From assembly GCA_005779395.1 (NCBI GenBank), contig SXJP01000023.1, positions 30,014 through 94,013 of the forward strand: DNA of 64,000 nt, read 5' to 3'. Source of the stretch: Actinomycetota bacterium (GTDB lineage: Bacteria; Actinomycetota; Acidimicrobiia; IMCC26256; PALSA-610). Made by a program: the position numbers and the translations under genes. Numbering within the stretch: position 1 is the stretch's first letter; each line of letters opens with the position of its first letter. Below, piece by piece: positions 53,630 to 62,417 of the stretch. The notes below the pieces were generated by a model, which did no database searches, was not told the DNA's origin, and saw nothing but the letters and a program-made list of their open reading frames with translations.

Positions 53630-54913
53630 CTAGACCGTGGCGCACACCCATGGGTTGCCAATAGAGCTATTCGTGACCGTGGGGTCTCGCAGGTCTGAGG
53701 CCTTAGAGACAGAGCCCGCTCCGCACTCGACCGTAACTCCACCGAGTTCGACGCTCAGGAAAAGCGGGACGTCGTCGCCTACATAGCTCAGCACGCCATT
53801 TGCCACCGCAGTCTTGCGAAGCTCGCCACCGATAAAGCCGACCGTAGCCGTCTTCGTTTGCACGGGGAATCCGACGACTAACGCTGCAAGCGGGCTTTCG
53901 GCCGTCGTCGTAATCAAGAACACGGCCTGGTCGGCGAGGTCATCGTCTGGCGAGATCGCTGCGAGGCAACGTGATCCTTCTGGTCCGTTTGGCGCCTTGA
54001 CAACGATCTGCTCCGCGGGAGTGATCCGCCAACAATCAAATCCGGCCGTTGATCTCCCACGACTCAAGGCCCATTGAATCCCTTCAGTCTCGCCCTCTAC
54101 TTCTACATCGAATGGCTCAGCGAGCACGATCTCTCCTGGATCGACGCCTTGCTTCAGCTGTTCTGCACTAGGCGGTTCGACCGAGACATCAACACCGAAG
54201 TTTTCGAGTGAATAGTCGAGCCATTCGTCGCCCGACATGACCCGAACCCTCGCAAGGCGATTATCCGAATTCACCCAGATATCTACCTCAGGCGCGTTGA
54301 AGAACAGCAAACCACCAGAAAGACCCTCAACGTTGTACTGGGTCAGGTTGTCAGAATCGTCGCCGACGACCTTAAGAGTCGCGCCCCGCGACTCGACCAA
54401 TTCGAGTAGCCGCAACGGATCAAACGGAATAAACGGAGCAGCAAGCTTTTCGATAGCAGTACCCGAGGTAAAGCTCCCCCATTCGGAATCGAACTCGACG
54501 CGACGTGCGACTGGTTCGTATATGCCTAGTCCCTTGGCCGTTCCGCCGATCCTGTTATCTCTCTCGAAGTATACGGTCCCACCGACCCACCGGATTTCGA
54601 GCGGCAACCTTGCTTCCCCACGGATGTGCAATGAAGATGTAACAGCGCCGATGTCACCAGAAGCGCCTGCTCTAGACCAGCGACCTGAGACTGGCTCGAT
54701 GGAGCCACCCGTACGCAACTCGCCACCTATCTCCGAGCTACCTTGCGCGGACGTAGCGACAACAATCTTTTCGATCAACGAGAGCACCTTCTTGGGCTCC
54801 TTTTCTCCGGTGCCACTACCGCACGAAGTCGCCAAAATTACGACAGTCAATAGGAGACTGGATTTGATAAATATTGCAAGAAGCGTGTTCCTACCCTTTG
54901 TCACGCGGGACAT
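53630..54913 (-). CDS. Lipoprotein, possibly LprG/LolA-like fold
   Basis: The 427-residue protein has a type II signal with lipobox LATSC (Cys near 31). The first ~250 residues are rich in short beta strands (SSLHIRGEARLPLEIRWV, GTVYFERDN, LLELVESRG) as in LppX/LprG/LolA carriers that bind acylated lipids. The second half contains two Cys pairs (DCWRI/SRCLAAI, VECGAG/WVCATV). It would sit on the outer face of the membrane and could carry lipid or lipoglycan, but this is inferred from pattern only. It overlaps the next lipoprotein gene by 13 bases. Confidence 0.7.
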   Translation of the reverse strand: MSRVTKGRNTLLAIFIKSSLLLTVVILATSCGSGTGEKEPKKVLSLIEKIVVATSAQGSSEIGGELRTGGSIEPVSGRWSRAGASGDIGAVTSSLHIRGEARLPLEIRWVGGTVYFERDNRIGGTAKGLGIYEPVARRVEFDSEWGSFTSGTAIEKLAAPFIPFDPLRLLELVESRGATLKVVGDDSDNLTQYNVEGLSGGLLFFNAPEVDIWVNSDNRLARVRVMSGDEWLDYSLENFGVDVSVEPPSAEQLKQGVDPGEIVLAEPFDVEVEGETEGIQWALSRGRSTAGFDCWRITPAEQIVVKAPNGPEGSRCLAAISPDDDLADQAVFLITTTAESPLAALVVGFPVQTKTATVGFIGGELRKTAVANGVLSYVGDDVPLFLSVELGGVTVECGAGSVSKASDLRDPTVTNSSIGNPWVCATV

Positions 54914-55779
54914 ACCTCAGTACGTTCGGATCCAATTGCGTCGGCAATCGCTTCGACGTCAGCGGCAGGGGCCATTGCAACTACATCTGCACCAATTGCA
55001 AATGCACCAGCGTGCATTTCGCCGCACGACCGATCAAAAAATGTGCCCAGGTAGGTTTCTGAATCAAGGCCTTCTGGCACGAAGCCGATAAGCCTGATTG
55101 TCGGAGACGCATCTCCTTCGGCTGCACTGCATGTCGCCATTACTGCCGGAAAACCGATCGCCTTAAAACTCTTGCTCGTCAACAACGCGTCGCGGTCATC
55201 GAGCGCGAAGCGGCTGCAACCGTGACCAGCCGCTTCGAGCTTTTCGGCCACGATCCGGATGCTTTCGATGCCTGCCGGGTCCCAATCGAATACCACGGCC
55301 TCGTCGCATGGTGTCCCTAGGTACTCTCCGCCTACCGCTTCGGCGATCATCATCGCGACTGCCTGCGTGTCCGGCTGAATTGAAAACCTGTCGCCAATCG
55401 TCCAACGCAGGCCTGGGAGCCCGATGTTTTGCTCCTTCGATTTCTCACAGATCGCTTCAGCGCGGTCTTTGATGAACCGATCTCTGTCCGAGTCCGACGC
55501 AAAGGTGGAGATCTCTAGGGTCTCCTCGAACGCTGTACATGTCCCTTGAGCCGTGGGCACCACTGAACTGTCGATGATCTTCTGTGAATGCTTGAATTTG
55601 GCAAAATCGGCAGCTCCGTAGTCCTCGCAAGTTCCAGGAAAAGCAGATGCCATTTCGTTCTTGATTCCAACGTTCTCCGCTAGACCGGGTTCAGTCCACT
55701 CGCTGCGAGGTTCTGCGCAAGCCGAAGTCATCAGCAATCCTGCAAACAAGAGAGTAGGTACCAGCAACTTCGAAAACAC
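54901..55779 (-). CDS. Lipoprotein of unknown function
   Basis: The 292-residue protein has a signal peptide with lipobox LMTSAC (Cys near 21). Repeated motifs around FGTCEDYGA, GTCTAFEE, EICEKSK, TPCDEA, GCSRFALDD and TCSAAEG give about eight Cys after the lipobox, suggesting disulfides outside the cell. No family is recognised. It starts upstream of, and overlaps, the LprG-like gene and is downstream of the hairpins behind the small secreted protein. Confidence 0.68.
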   Translation of the reverse strand: MFSKLLVPTLLFAGLLMTSACAEPRSEWTEPGLAENVGIKNEMASAFPGTCEDYGAADFAKFKHSQKIIDSSVVPTAQGTCTAFEETLEISTFASDSDRDRFIKDRAEAICEKSKEQNIGLPGLRWTIGDRFSIQPDTQAVAMMIAEAVGGEYLGTPCDEAVVFDWDPAGIESIRIVAEKLEAAGHGCSRFALDDRDALLTSKSFKAIGFPAVMATCSAAEGDASPTIRLIGFVPEGLDSETYLGTFFDRSCGEMHAGAFAIGADVVAMAPAADVEAIADAIGSERTEVCPA

Positions 55780-55803
55780 AACAACATTCCTTCCGTATAA
55801 CTA

Positions 55804-55833
55804 GTAGGGGCCCGCCATGTGGCGGGCCCCTAC
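55804..55833 (-). terminator. Strong 13-bp hairpin after the secreted protein gene
   Basis: GTAGGGGCCCGCC and GGCGGGCCCCTAC pair perfectly around the loop ATGT. It lies about 40 bases past the stop of the minus-strand gene at 55873-56718. There is no long T-run on the minus strand, only TAGTTAT, so termination may be partial. Confidence 0.6.
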
Positions 55834-55841
55834 AACTGCAA

Positions 55842-55863
55842 AGCTTCTCACTTAAGAGAAGCT
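55842..55863 (-). terminator. Second hairpin directly after the stop codon
   Basis: AGCTTCTC and GAGAAGCT pair perfectly around a six-base loop, nine bases past the stop. With the stronger hairpin beyond it, this gives a double structure that could end transcription or protect the 3' end of an abundant mRNA. Confidence 0.4.
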
Positions 55864-55872
55864 ACTAATCGC

Positions 55873-56718
55873 TTAAGCGAGGATCGTAATTCCGCTTGCT
55901 GGCAAGCCAAGCAGAATGCTGGTTCCGTCGCCGATCGCTGCGTACAGGATGTTCGCTTTGAAGAAGCCCTGGTCGTGTCCACCTGCAGAGTTGCGTGCGT
56001 TGTCGATACATCCAAGCGCTGCGGCCTGGCTCACACGGTAACCAACGATCGGGACACTGCCGTCGCCAGTACCTGCGACTGCGATAGCAGTCTTGTCCTT
56101 TATGACAGGGTCGAAGAACACGGCAGAGTCTGTAACTGCACCAACTGCAACACCCTTGGTGACGATTCCGTAAAGGTCCACAACGTCGGCCGGGTCTTGC
56201 TCTGGTGTCGACGGGTCGCCATCAGCGAAGCCTTCAACACGAATGTAGGTCGACATCTTCGACAGGTCGCTGAACGTAAGGTCAAACTTGCCGTTGATCG
56301 TCCACTCCGTGAGGTCCTCTTCCGGCTCTTGAACCGGAGGCGTAGCTGTGCTGTCGACGTTGGTCACACAGTCAGCTTCTGGTGAGGAAATCTTCGAGCC
56401 CCACTTTGTGATCGTCAAGACGTCACCGCCTGGTGCTGCGCCACCAATAATGCACGTGCCGTAGCTGACGGGGTTCGGAAGGCCCTTGGTACTTACCGTG
56501 ATGTCCTTGTCGTCCGTGTCGGTGAGACCCCAACCCTTGCCTGTGGCCGGGTCGATCACGGAACTCTTGAATCCGGCAAGTCCAAGCATGCCTGAGCAAC
56601 CACCGATCGGTTCTGGTGCTGCTGATTCTGCTTGTGGCGTACCGCCACCAACTGCAAACGCTCCGGCCATAAGGCCGCCTGCGAGCGCAATTCTCATTGC
56701 TCGTGATGCAATTTTCAT
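55873..56718 (-). CDS. Small secreted protein of unknown function
   Basis: The 281-residue protein starts at an ATG with AGGAG nine bases upstream and has a signal peptide (about 1-32, cut after AQAESAA). The mature part is rich in Gly, Thr and beta strands with a few Cys (GGCSGML, GTCIIGG, ADCVTNV, GCIDNA). No family is recognised; it looks like an actinobacterial exported protein or surface adhesin. A strong RBS and a double hairpin after it suggest high expression. Its own promoter should be in the ~330-base upstream region. Confidence 0.75.
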   Translation of the reverse strand: MKIASRAMRIALAGGLMAGAFAVGGGTPQAESAAPEPIGGCSGMLGLAGFKSSVIDPATGKGWGLTDTDDKDITVSTKGLPNPVSYGTCIIGGAAPGGDVLTITKWGSKISSPEADCVTNVDSTATPPVQEPEEDLTEWTINGKFDLTFSDLSKMSTYIRVEGFADGDPSTPEQDPADVVDLYGIVTKGVAVGAVTDSAVFFDPVIKDKTAIAVAGTGDGSVPIVGYRVSQAAALGCIDNARNSAGGHDQGFFKANILYAAIGDGTSILLGLPASGITILA

Positions 56719-57047
56719 TGCTTTTTCTCCTCTGTCGGGTCAATGTTCTGTGCCTCGACCGCCAAGCACGCTGTTCTATTGTCTCGACAGAAACCTTCGG
56801 CTGCACACGCCACGCGCCCGCGACGCGTGCTGCCAAACCTCAAGTCCCCCCCCACACCCTGAAGCGCCGCACAGAGTTGCCTAGATGCGACATTTCAGGG
56901 CCGTCCCGAACCCGAAGGTTCGTACGGTCCAGTGACATCATTACCGCGTATCGTGGTCATCGCAATAGCAATAAGGCGACGTTTAGCGGATTCTTCGCAC
57001 AGAGCGATAGACATGTTGCTTATGTTGCTCATGTTGCTTGTGTGATG
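56719..57047. other. Intergenic region between rseP and the secreted protein gene
   Basis: No convincing gene is seen. It holds the promoter region for the secreted protein (no clear -35/-10), a run of eight C at 56846-56853, and three tandem 9-bp repeats near its end. It marks the boundary between the housekeeping run and the envelope/glycan region. Confidence 0.5.
57013..57039. repeat. Three tandem 9-bp repeats
   Basis: ATGTTGCTT, ATGTTGCTC and ATGTTGCTT follow one another nine bases past the rseP stop. They could be polymerase slippage products or a small binding array. No function is known. Confidence 0.7.
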
Positions 57048-58373
57048 TCAGAAATTGGTGTTTATCGGCCTTGCAATGTCTAAGAACATGCTTGAAAGGA
57101 AGATGAATCCGAGCAAACTCAACGTGACAATCATGACCGGCAGGAGCTTGGCAAAATCGACCCTGACCGCCCGCCTGCGGACCTTCGATGCGATCGCCTC
57201 GTAGGTAGCAACAGCGACGTGCCCACCGTCAAAGGGCAGTAGCGGCAATAGGTTCAATAGGCCTACAAACAGGTTGATTGATGCAAGCAGCGCAAACACT
57301 GTCGGCCACCCACTCTGCACAGCATCGTTGGCGATCTTGCCAAAACCGATCGGTGAAATGAACCGGGCGCCGCTACTTGGTGTCCCAGGGGTCGGCTCAG
57401 GCCCACTGAAATTATCGAAGTATTCGCCTATGCCCTGCGCTGAAAACATGTGGCCTAACGCTCCGAGCGTGTCGACCCCTGCTCCCCATGTTCGCATCGG
57501 AGCAAGTCCAAGACCTTCGATGATCCCGACATCTGGAGTGACTCGGAGTGGGCTAAGGCCAGCAAATCCGGATTTCGTGGAACCTTCGAACTCATCGAGC
57601 GCGATCAGGTCGGAGACGGTGTCGCGATAGACAGTCATGAGCGTCAGTCCGAGATCGAGTTCAACTCCATCTCTGCGGACACTCACGACGATGTGCTCAC
57701 CAGCACGTCGCCGGAAGTCCGCTGTCATCGCGTCCCAAGAATCGATCGCATGGCCGTCAACAGCAACGATCTCATCGCCACTGCGCAAACCAGCTTTTGC
57801 TGCTGCGGACTTGACCTCGCCCGTCTTATGTCCGTCGGGGCCAAATACGTCGAGCGATTGCGTGACATCGTCGATAGTCATGGAAATCTTGGCGGCCTTG
57901 TGATCTCCTGCGCCGACAAGAATCGCGTAGACGAAAATGGTTGCGAGCAAGAAATGCGTGACAGGCCCGGCCACGACCGTCGAGACCTTCGCACCCCAGC
58001 CCTTTGAGCGATAAGTGCGGGGCTCGTCTTCGGTGGCAATGTCTTCGAGGTTTGTCATGCCGATGATCTTGCAGTAGCCACCTAGCGGCAGCGCCTTGAT
58101 TCCGTACTCGGTTTCGCCACGTGTCATCGACCAGATGCGCGGCCCGAAGCCGATAAAGAATTCGGTCACCTTCATGCCTGCGCGCTTGGCCATCAGGAAG
58201 TGACCTAGTTCGTGCAACCCGATCATGACCACAAAGAAAAAGAAAACAACCCCGAGGGTCCCTGCGAGCGTCGGGTTCACTGCGACAAGTACTACTGCAG
58301 CCGCCACAAATACCGCGATGCCCGCTAGTACCTGTCGCACCTCGATCGCAAGACTCTCTAGTGGATCCTTCAC
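57048..58373 (-). CDS. rseP: Site-2 membrane zinc metalloprotease
   Basis: The 441-residue M50 protease cuts anti-sigma factors or other membrane proteins within the membrane. HELGH near 54-58 gives the zinc ligands and catalytic Glu, and NLLPLLPFDGGHV near 378-390 the LDG-type third ligand. A PDZ domain lies around 180-260 (GLRSGDEIVAVDGHAIDSW). It overlaps dxr by 4 bases in the usual dxr-rseP pair. In many actinobacteria ispG follows; here it does not. Confidence 0.95.
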   Translation of the reverse strand: MKDPLESLAIEVRQVLAGIAVFVAAAVVLVAVNPTLAGTLGVVFFFFVVMIGLHELGHFLMAKRAGMKVTEFFIGFGPRIWSMTRGETEYGIKALPLGGYCKIIGMTNLEDIATEDEPRTYRSKGWGAKVSTVVAGPVTHFLLATIFVYAILVGAGDHKAAKISMTIDDVTQSLDVFGPDGHKTGEVKSAAAKAGLRSGDEIVAVDGHAIDSWDAMTADFRRRAGEHIVVSVRRDGVELDLGLTLMTVYRDTVSDLIALDEFEGSTKSGFAGLSPLRVTPDVGIIEGLGLAPMRTWGAGVDTLGALGHMFSAQGIGEYFDNFSGPEPTPGTPSSGARFISPIGFGKIANDAVQSGWPTVFALLASINLFVGLLNLLPLLPFDGGHVAVATYEAIASKVRRRAVRVDFAKLLPVMIVTLSLLGFIFLSSMFLDIARPINTNF

Positions 58374-59494
58374 TGCGTCCTCCGGTCGGCAAGCCTCTTG
58401 TCGAGAACCTTCTTTGCACGTTCGCGCGCGATCCGGTCCGCTGCAAGAATGTCTTCTAAATCATCGGCAGGACCGACATCGTGTTGCATGACTTCTTCAA
58501 CAACTTCCGCTATCTCGTTCCATCTGAGCGCACCAGCAAGGAATGCCTCGACCGCTATCTCATTAGCACCAGACAGTGTTGCCGGCACCGCACCACCGGC
58601 GCGTCCGGCCGCGTATGCCAAACCGAGACAACGAAACGCTCCGGTGTCAGGCGGCTCGAACGTCAACTGCGAAAGCGATGTCCAGTCGATGGTGCCAAAC
58701 GCTTCGTTCAACCTTGATGGCGCACCCAAGGCCAGCCCGATCGGCAAACGCATATCAGGCATCGATAGCTGGGCGATGGTTGCGCCATCTGTGAACTCGA
58801 CCATTGCGTGGATCACCGATTGAGGGTGAACAACGACGTCGATATCGTCGTAACCGATACCGAAAAGCTCGTGGGCCTCAATCACTTCGAGACCCTTGTT
58901 CATAAGGGTTGAGCTGTCGATGGTGATCTTCGCGCCCATATTCCATGTCGGGTGGTTTAGTGCGTCTGCCACGGTCACACCAGCGAGACTCTCAGCACTA
59001 CGCCCACGGAATGGTCCGCCACTCGCCGTGAGAATGAGGCGCCGCACTTCGCTGGTGCCGCCTGACCGCAAGCACTGATATAGCCCGGAGTGCTCTGAGT
59101 CAATCGGGATTATTTCACCACCCCCGGCCGCCCGCGCCTTGGCTACGACCGGTCCAGCCGCTATCAGGCTTTCTTTGTTAGCTAGACCAAGGCGCTTACC
59201 CGCTTCGAGTGCGCTAATCGTCACTGGCAGCCCTGCAAAGCCGACCACTGCATTTATCGCAACATCGACATCATCGAGACGCGCTAATTCTGCGAGCTGG
59301 CGATCCGTAGGAGCCAACACCGCGCGGTCTGCAGATACCCCGAATTCCTTCGCCTGCATATCGAGCAGGGCGCCGTTGTTGCGCGCGGCGAGTGCCACTA
59401 CCTCATATTCGTCGCGGTGGCGCGAAATGACATCGAGGCTCTGAGTGCCAATGGATCCTGTGGACCCGAGGACCGCGACGCGACGCAATGTCAT
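58370..59494 (-). CDS. dxr: 1-deoxy-D-xylulose 5-phosphate reductoisomerase
   Basis: The 374-residue protein converts DXP to MEP with NADPH, the second step of the MEP isoprenoid pathway. GSTGSIGTQSLDVI at 10-23 binds NADPH; IPIDSEHSG, TASGGPFRG, HPTWNMGAKITIDSSTLMNKGLEVIEAHELF are the metal and substrate sites of the family. Length is normal. It sits between cdsA and rseP as in related genomes, and works in the same pathway as ispG at 19855. Confidence 0.97.
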   Translation of the reverse strand: MTLRRVAVLGSTGSIGTQSLDVISRHRDEYEVVALAARNNGALLDMQAKEFGVSADRAVLAPTDRQLAELARLDDVDVAINAVVGFAGLPVTISALEAGKRLGLANKESLIAAGPVVAKARAAGGGEIIPIDSEHSGLYQCLRSGGTSEVRRLILTASGGPFRGRSAESLAGVTVADALNHPTWNMGAKITIDSSTLMNKGLEVIEAHELFGIGYDDIDVVVHPQSVIHAMVEFTDGATIAQLSMPDMRLPIGLALGAPSRLNEAFGTIDWTSLSQLTFEPPDTGAFRCLGLAYAAGRAGGAVPATLSGANEIAVEAFLAGALRWNEIAEVVEEVMQHDVGPADDLEDILAADRIARERAKKVLDKRLADRRTQ

Positions 59495-59539
59495 ATTCCT
59501 AGGTTACGAGCCGAACTACAAAGAATTCGTTCGGAAATC

Positions 59540-60985
59540 TCAGCCCGTGAAGTGAACCATCAAGAAGAACACGGCTGGCATCGCGAACAACAGACCATCG
59601 AAACGGTCGAGCACACCGCCATGTCCGGGGAGGCTCCCGCTGAAGTCCTTGATACCGAGATCACGCTTGATCATCGACTCGCATAGGTCGCCAAATAGCG
59701 CTGCTACGCCAGCTACTAGACCTACGAGAACGGCCCAAGAGCCATGGCCTTCGAACGGATCGAGTTGGACAATAAGAGCTGCGCCGATGACGACTGCCGC
59801 AAGGATTCCGATGGACGTACCTTCGATGGTCTTGTTCGGCGAGATTCGTGGCGCTATTGGCGACTTGCCGAATTGCTGGCCTACGAAAAGTCCGAAAACG
59901 TCGTATCCGACAGTCGGTAGCAGCGCTGCTAACAACCACTCAGCTCCATCGTTCTGATGAAGCAAGAGGCCAGCGAAACCACCGAGCCCGCCAACCCATC
60001 CAAAAGCAAACAGGGTTACCGCAATACCGATGAGTGGCCGGCCGGGGCCTGCCTCAAGCAGGAACCAGAGCATCGTCGTAACGATTACGAGCCCGACAAC
60101 TACAGCAAATCCGTATACGCCTTCGGACCACGTCGCGATCGGCGCAGCGAACGTACCTGCTATCACAACTAAGTGCGCCGACCGCAAGTTCTTCCGGTTC
60201 AGCGTTGCGACGAGCTCGACCGAAGCCGCACCAAGAATGACCGCTGCTAGCACCGCTACAAAGCCCTCGCCAGCAAGGAAACACAAGAGTGCTACCAGGC
60301 CAAGAAACCCTGCCGTAATCGCGGCGACACCAATGTTGCGTCCACCGGCTGATGAGTTCCCAAACGGGTCTGGACGACCGGTGCCCGCAACTTGTTGGTT
60401 AGCTGGTCGTGGCGGTGTCGCTCGCCGTGGCGCTTCGACCTCGCGGCTTCCGGAGCGGCGTTGAGCAACTGCGGCAGCAAACTCCTCATCTGAATCATCT
60501 TCGGCCTCTGCTAGCGCGCCAGCAGGAGCCTCGTCGGCTGCCGCAGTGACTTCGGCTAGATGCTCTGCGAAGCCTGCTTCCTCGAAGTCTCCGCCGTCAG
60601 AGCGAAAACGCGGCGACGAGCTAGCAAACGCCGAAAAATCGTCATCCTCGCTGGCATCGGCTTGATCGAAAATTGCAGGAACTGCACCGGTAGGCGGGTC
60701 ACTCCAATGTGGAAGCTCGGTTGCTTCGGCTTCGACGATAGGCATTGCGATCGTGTCCGGGCCGCTGTCGTCGTCGAAAAGCTCAGCCTGCTCGTCTGAT
60801 TCGTCTGCCGTTTCGACCACTATTGTTTCGGCGTCATCGTCTGTGGAACTCCAAGAAGGGCCCGAATCGGCCCAGTGCACGGCCCTAGCCGGATCGGCTA
60901 CTGGTTCGGCACCCATAATGCGCACCCCTTCGGGCGCACCTTTCGGATCCTCAGTTAGTTCGTCATCGCCATCGTTGAAAGCCAC
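59540..60985 (-). CDS. cdsA: Phosphatidate cytidylyltransferase with long acidic N-terminus
   Basis: CdsA makes CDP-diacylglycerol from phosphatidate and CTP. The catalytic part (about 215-481) has eight or so helices and ends with the signature KDFSGSLPGHGGVLDRFDG. The first ~215 residues are hydrophilic, acidic (many DD/EE stretches), probably disordered, and not part of E. coli CdsA. Total 481 residues against ~280-300 for the usual enzyme. The GTG start has GGGGGAGAG before it. The extension may bind partners. Confidence 0.93.
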   Translation of the reverse strand: MAFNDGDDELTEDPKGAPEGVRIMGAEPVADPARAVHWADSGPSWSSTDDDAETIVVETADESDEQAELFDDDSGPDTIAMPIVEAEATELPHWSDPPTGAVPAIFDQADASEDDDFSAFASSSPRFRSDGGDFEEAGFAEHLAEVTAAADEAPAGALAEAEDDSDEEFAAAVAQRRSGSREVEAPRRATPPRPANQQVAGTGRPDPFGNSSAGGRNIGVAAITAGFLGLVALLCFLAGEGFVAVLAAVILGAASVELVATLNRKNLRSAHLVVIAGTFAAPIATWSEGVYGFAVVVGLVIVTTMLWFLLEAGPGRPLIGIAVTLFAFGWVGGLGGFAGLLLHQNDGAEWLLAALLPTVGYDVFGLFVGQQFGKSPIAPRISPNKTIEGTSIGILAAVVIGAALIVQLDPFEGHGSWAVLVGLVAGVAALFGDLCESMIKRDLGIKDFSGSLPGHGGVLDRFDGLLFAMPAVFFLMVHFTG

Positions 60986-61032
60986 GGCACTCTCCCCCGG
61001 ACAGCGTCTCCGCCCGCCCTACTAGTCACCCT

Positions 61033-61068
61033 ATGTGCTGACCCGCGCGTCGGGCGCCACCAGCACAT
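61033..61068 (-). other. Stem-loop between frr and cdsA
   Basis: ATGTGCTG and CAGCACAT form an 8-bp stem with a GC-rich 20-base loop in the ~100-base gap, without a T-run. It could be an attenuator or RNA processing site within the translation-factor operon. Confidence 0.35.
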
Positions 61069-61086
61069 CCACGCCAAACAGAACGC

Positions 61087-61641
61087 CTATATCTCTAAGA
61101 GCTCTGCTTCTTTGTGGGTTAACAGTCGATCGAGTTCAGCCACGACATCATGGGTGAGTTTCTCGAGTTCTTTTTCGATCCGAGCGAGTTCATCATCGCT
61201 GATCTCATGATCCTTTGCCTGGTGCTCAAAATCTTGACGCGCTTGGCGGCGCACATTGCGAACCACGATGCGGGCATCTTCTGTCTTGGTCTTGACGATC
61301 TTGACGAGGTCCTTGCGGCGTTCTTGTGTTAGCTCGGGAAAGACCACTCGAATGACTTCGCCATCGTTGCTTGGATTGATCCCAAGATCGCTTGCCTGAA
61401 GCGCTTTTTCGATTGCCTTCATCGCGCTCTTGTCGAACGGCGAGATGACCAGGACTCGCGGCTCCGGAACCGTGAAGCCTGCAAGCTGTTGCAGTGGCGT
61501 TTCGCTGCCGTAGTACTCAACCCTGAGCTTCTCGACAAGCGCGGGAGCGGCCCTACCCGTTCGTACGGCTCCGAACTCTTCGCGAAGGTGCTCTACTGCC
61601 TTGTTCATCTTGTCTTGCGCATCGGTCAGGCGAGCATCCAT
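61087..61641 (-). CDS. frr: Ribosome recycling factor
   Basis: RRF splits post-termination ribosomes with EF-G. The ATG at 61641 gives 184 residues, the normal length, and has GGAGG five bases upstream; the frame extends to 61728 but the extra part overlaps pyrH. RTGRAAPALVEKLRVEYYGSETPLQQLA, VISPFDKSAMKAIEKAL, GEVIRVVFPELTQERRKDLVK and NVRRQARQ are family blocks. It follows pyrH as in most bacteria. Confidence 0.97.
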   Translation of the reverse strand: MDARLTDAQDKMNKAVEHLREEFGAVRTGRAAPALVEKLRVEYYGSETPLQQLAGFTVPEPRVLVISPFDKSAMKAIEKALQASDLGINPSNDGEVIRVVFPELTQERRKDLVKIVKTKTEDARIVVRNVRRQARQDFEHQAKDHEISDDELARIEKELEKLTHDVVAELDRLLTHKEAELLEI

Positions 61642-61646
61642 TTGGG

Positions 61647-61651
61647 CCTCC
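61647..61651 (-). promoter_or_regulatory. Ribosome binding site that fixes the frr start
   Basis: GGAGG on the minus strand ends five bases before the ATG at 61641, which favours that start over upstream in-frame ATG/GTG codons inside pyrH. Confidence 0.75.
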
Positions 61652-61684
61652 GTAGGTCCGGTGAGCTGAATTGTTACAAGTTCT

Positions 61685-62410
61685 CTAGTTGACGAGCGTG
61701 CCGATTGTCTGGCCAGCGACCGCGCCACGAATGTTGCCAGGGTGTGTCACATCAAAAACGACTATCGGAATCTTGTTTTCGCGGCACAGAGCAATTGCTG
61801 CAGTGTCCATGACACTCAGGTCACGTTCGATGATCTCACGGTGGGTTATGCGATCGAACTTCACAGCGCCTGCGTTCTTGCGCGGGTCAGAATCGTAGAT
61901 ACCGTCGACACCTGAGTGTGTGCCTTTGAGAATCGCGTCGGCGCTTATCTCTGCGGCTCTGAGCGCAGCCGTTGTATCAGTCGTAAAAAATGGGTTGCCT
62001 GTACCTGCTGCGAAAATCACGATGCGGCCTTTTTCCAAGTGGCGAATTGCCTTGAGCGGAATGAAAGGCTCGGCCACCTGCGCCATCGTGATTGCTGTTT
62101 GCACACGGGTCGGTTGGCCGAGATTCTCGAGCGCATCTTGGAGCGCCAGTGCGTTCATGACGGTGGCGAGCATGCCCATGTAGTCAGCGCGTGCCCGGTC
62201 CATTCCGCGCTCAGAGCCAGCGAGGCCACGGAAAATGTTGCCGCCACCTACGACCACGGCAATCTCGACACCGAGTTCGGCGCGAGCCTTAGCTGTTTCT
62301 TCGGCGATCCGGCCAACAATGCCAGCGTCGATGCCGTAACCAGTGTTGGTGTCAGCGAACGCTTCGCCAGAGAGTTTTAGAACTACACGGCGATAGGCAG
62401 GTTCTGGCAT
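61685..62410 (-). CDS. pyrH: UMP kinase
   Basis: The 241-residue protein phosphorylates UMP to UDP, allosterically controlled by GTP and UTP in the family. KLSGEAF near 12-18, [26 protein letters not shown] and [17 protein letters not shown] are the amino-acid-kinase family motifs. Length is normal. It sits between tsf and frr as in most bacteria and also feeds UDP-sugar pools used by the glycan locus. Confidence 0.97.
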   Translation of the reverse strand: MPEPAYRRVVLKLSGEAFADTNTGYGIDAGIVGRIAEETAKARAELGVEIAVVVGGGNIFRGLAGSERGMDRARADYMGMLATVMNALALQDALENLGQPTRVQTAITMAQVAEPFIPLKAIRHLEKGRIVIFAAGTGNPFFTTDTTAALRAAEISADAILKGTHSGVDGIYDSDPRKNAGAVKFDRITHREIIERDLSVMDTAAIALCRENKIPIVVFDVTHPGNIRGAVAGQTIGTLVN

Positions 62411-62417
62411 CGGAGGC

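Noticed and set aside
56697..57083. Plus-strand 128-codon open frame over the rseP/secreted-protein gap
   Set aside because: It begins inside the signal peptide of the minus-strand gene, ends inside rseP, has Cys/Arg-rich random composition and no ribosome site.
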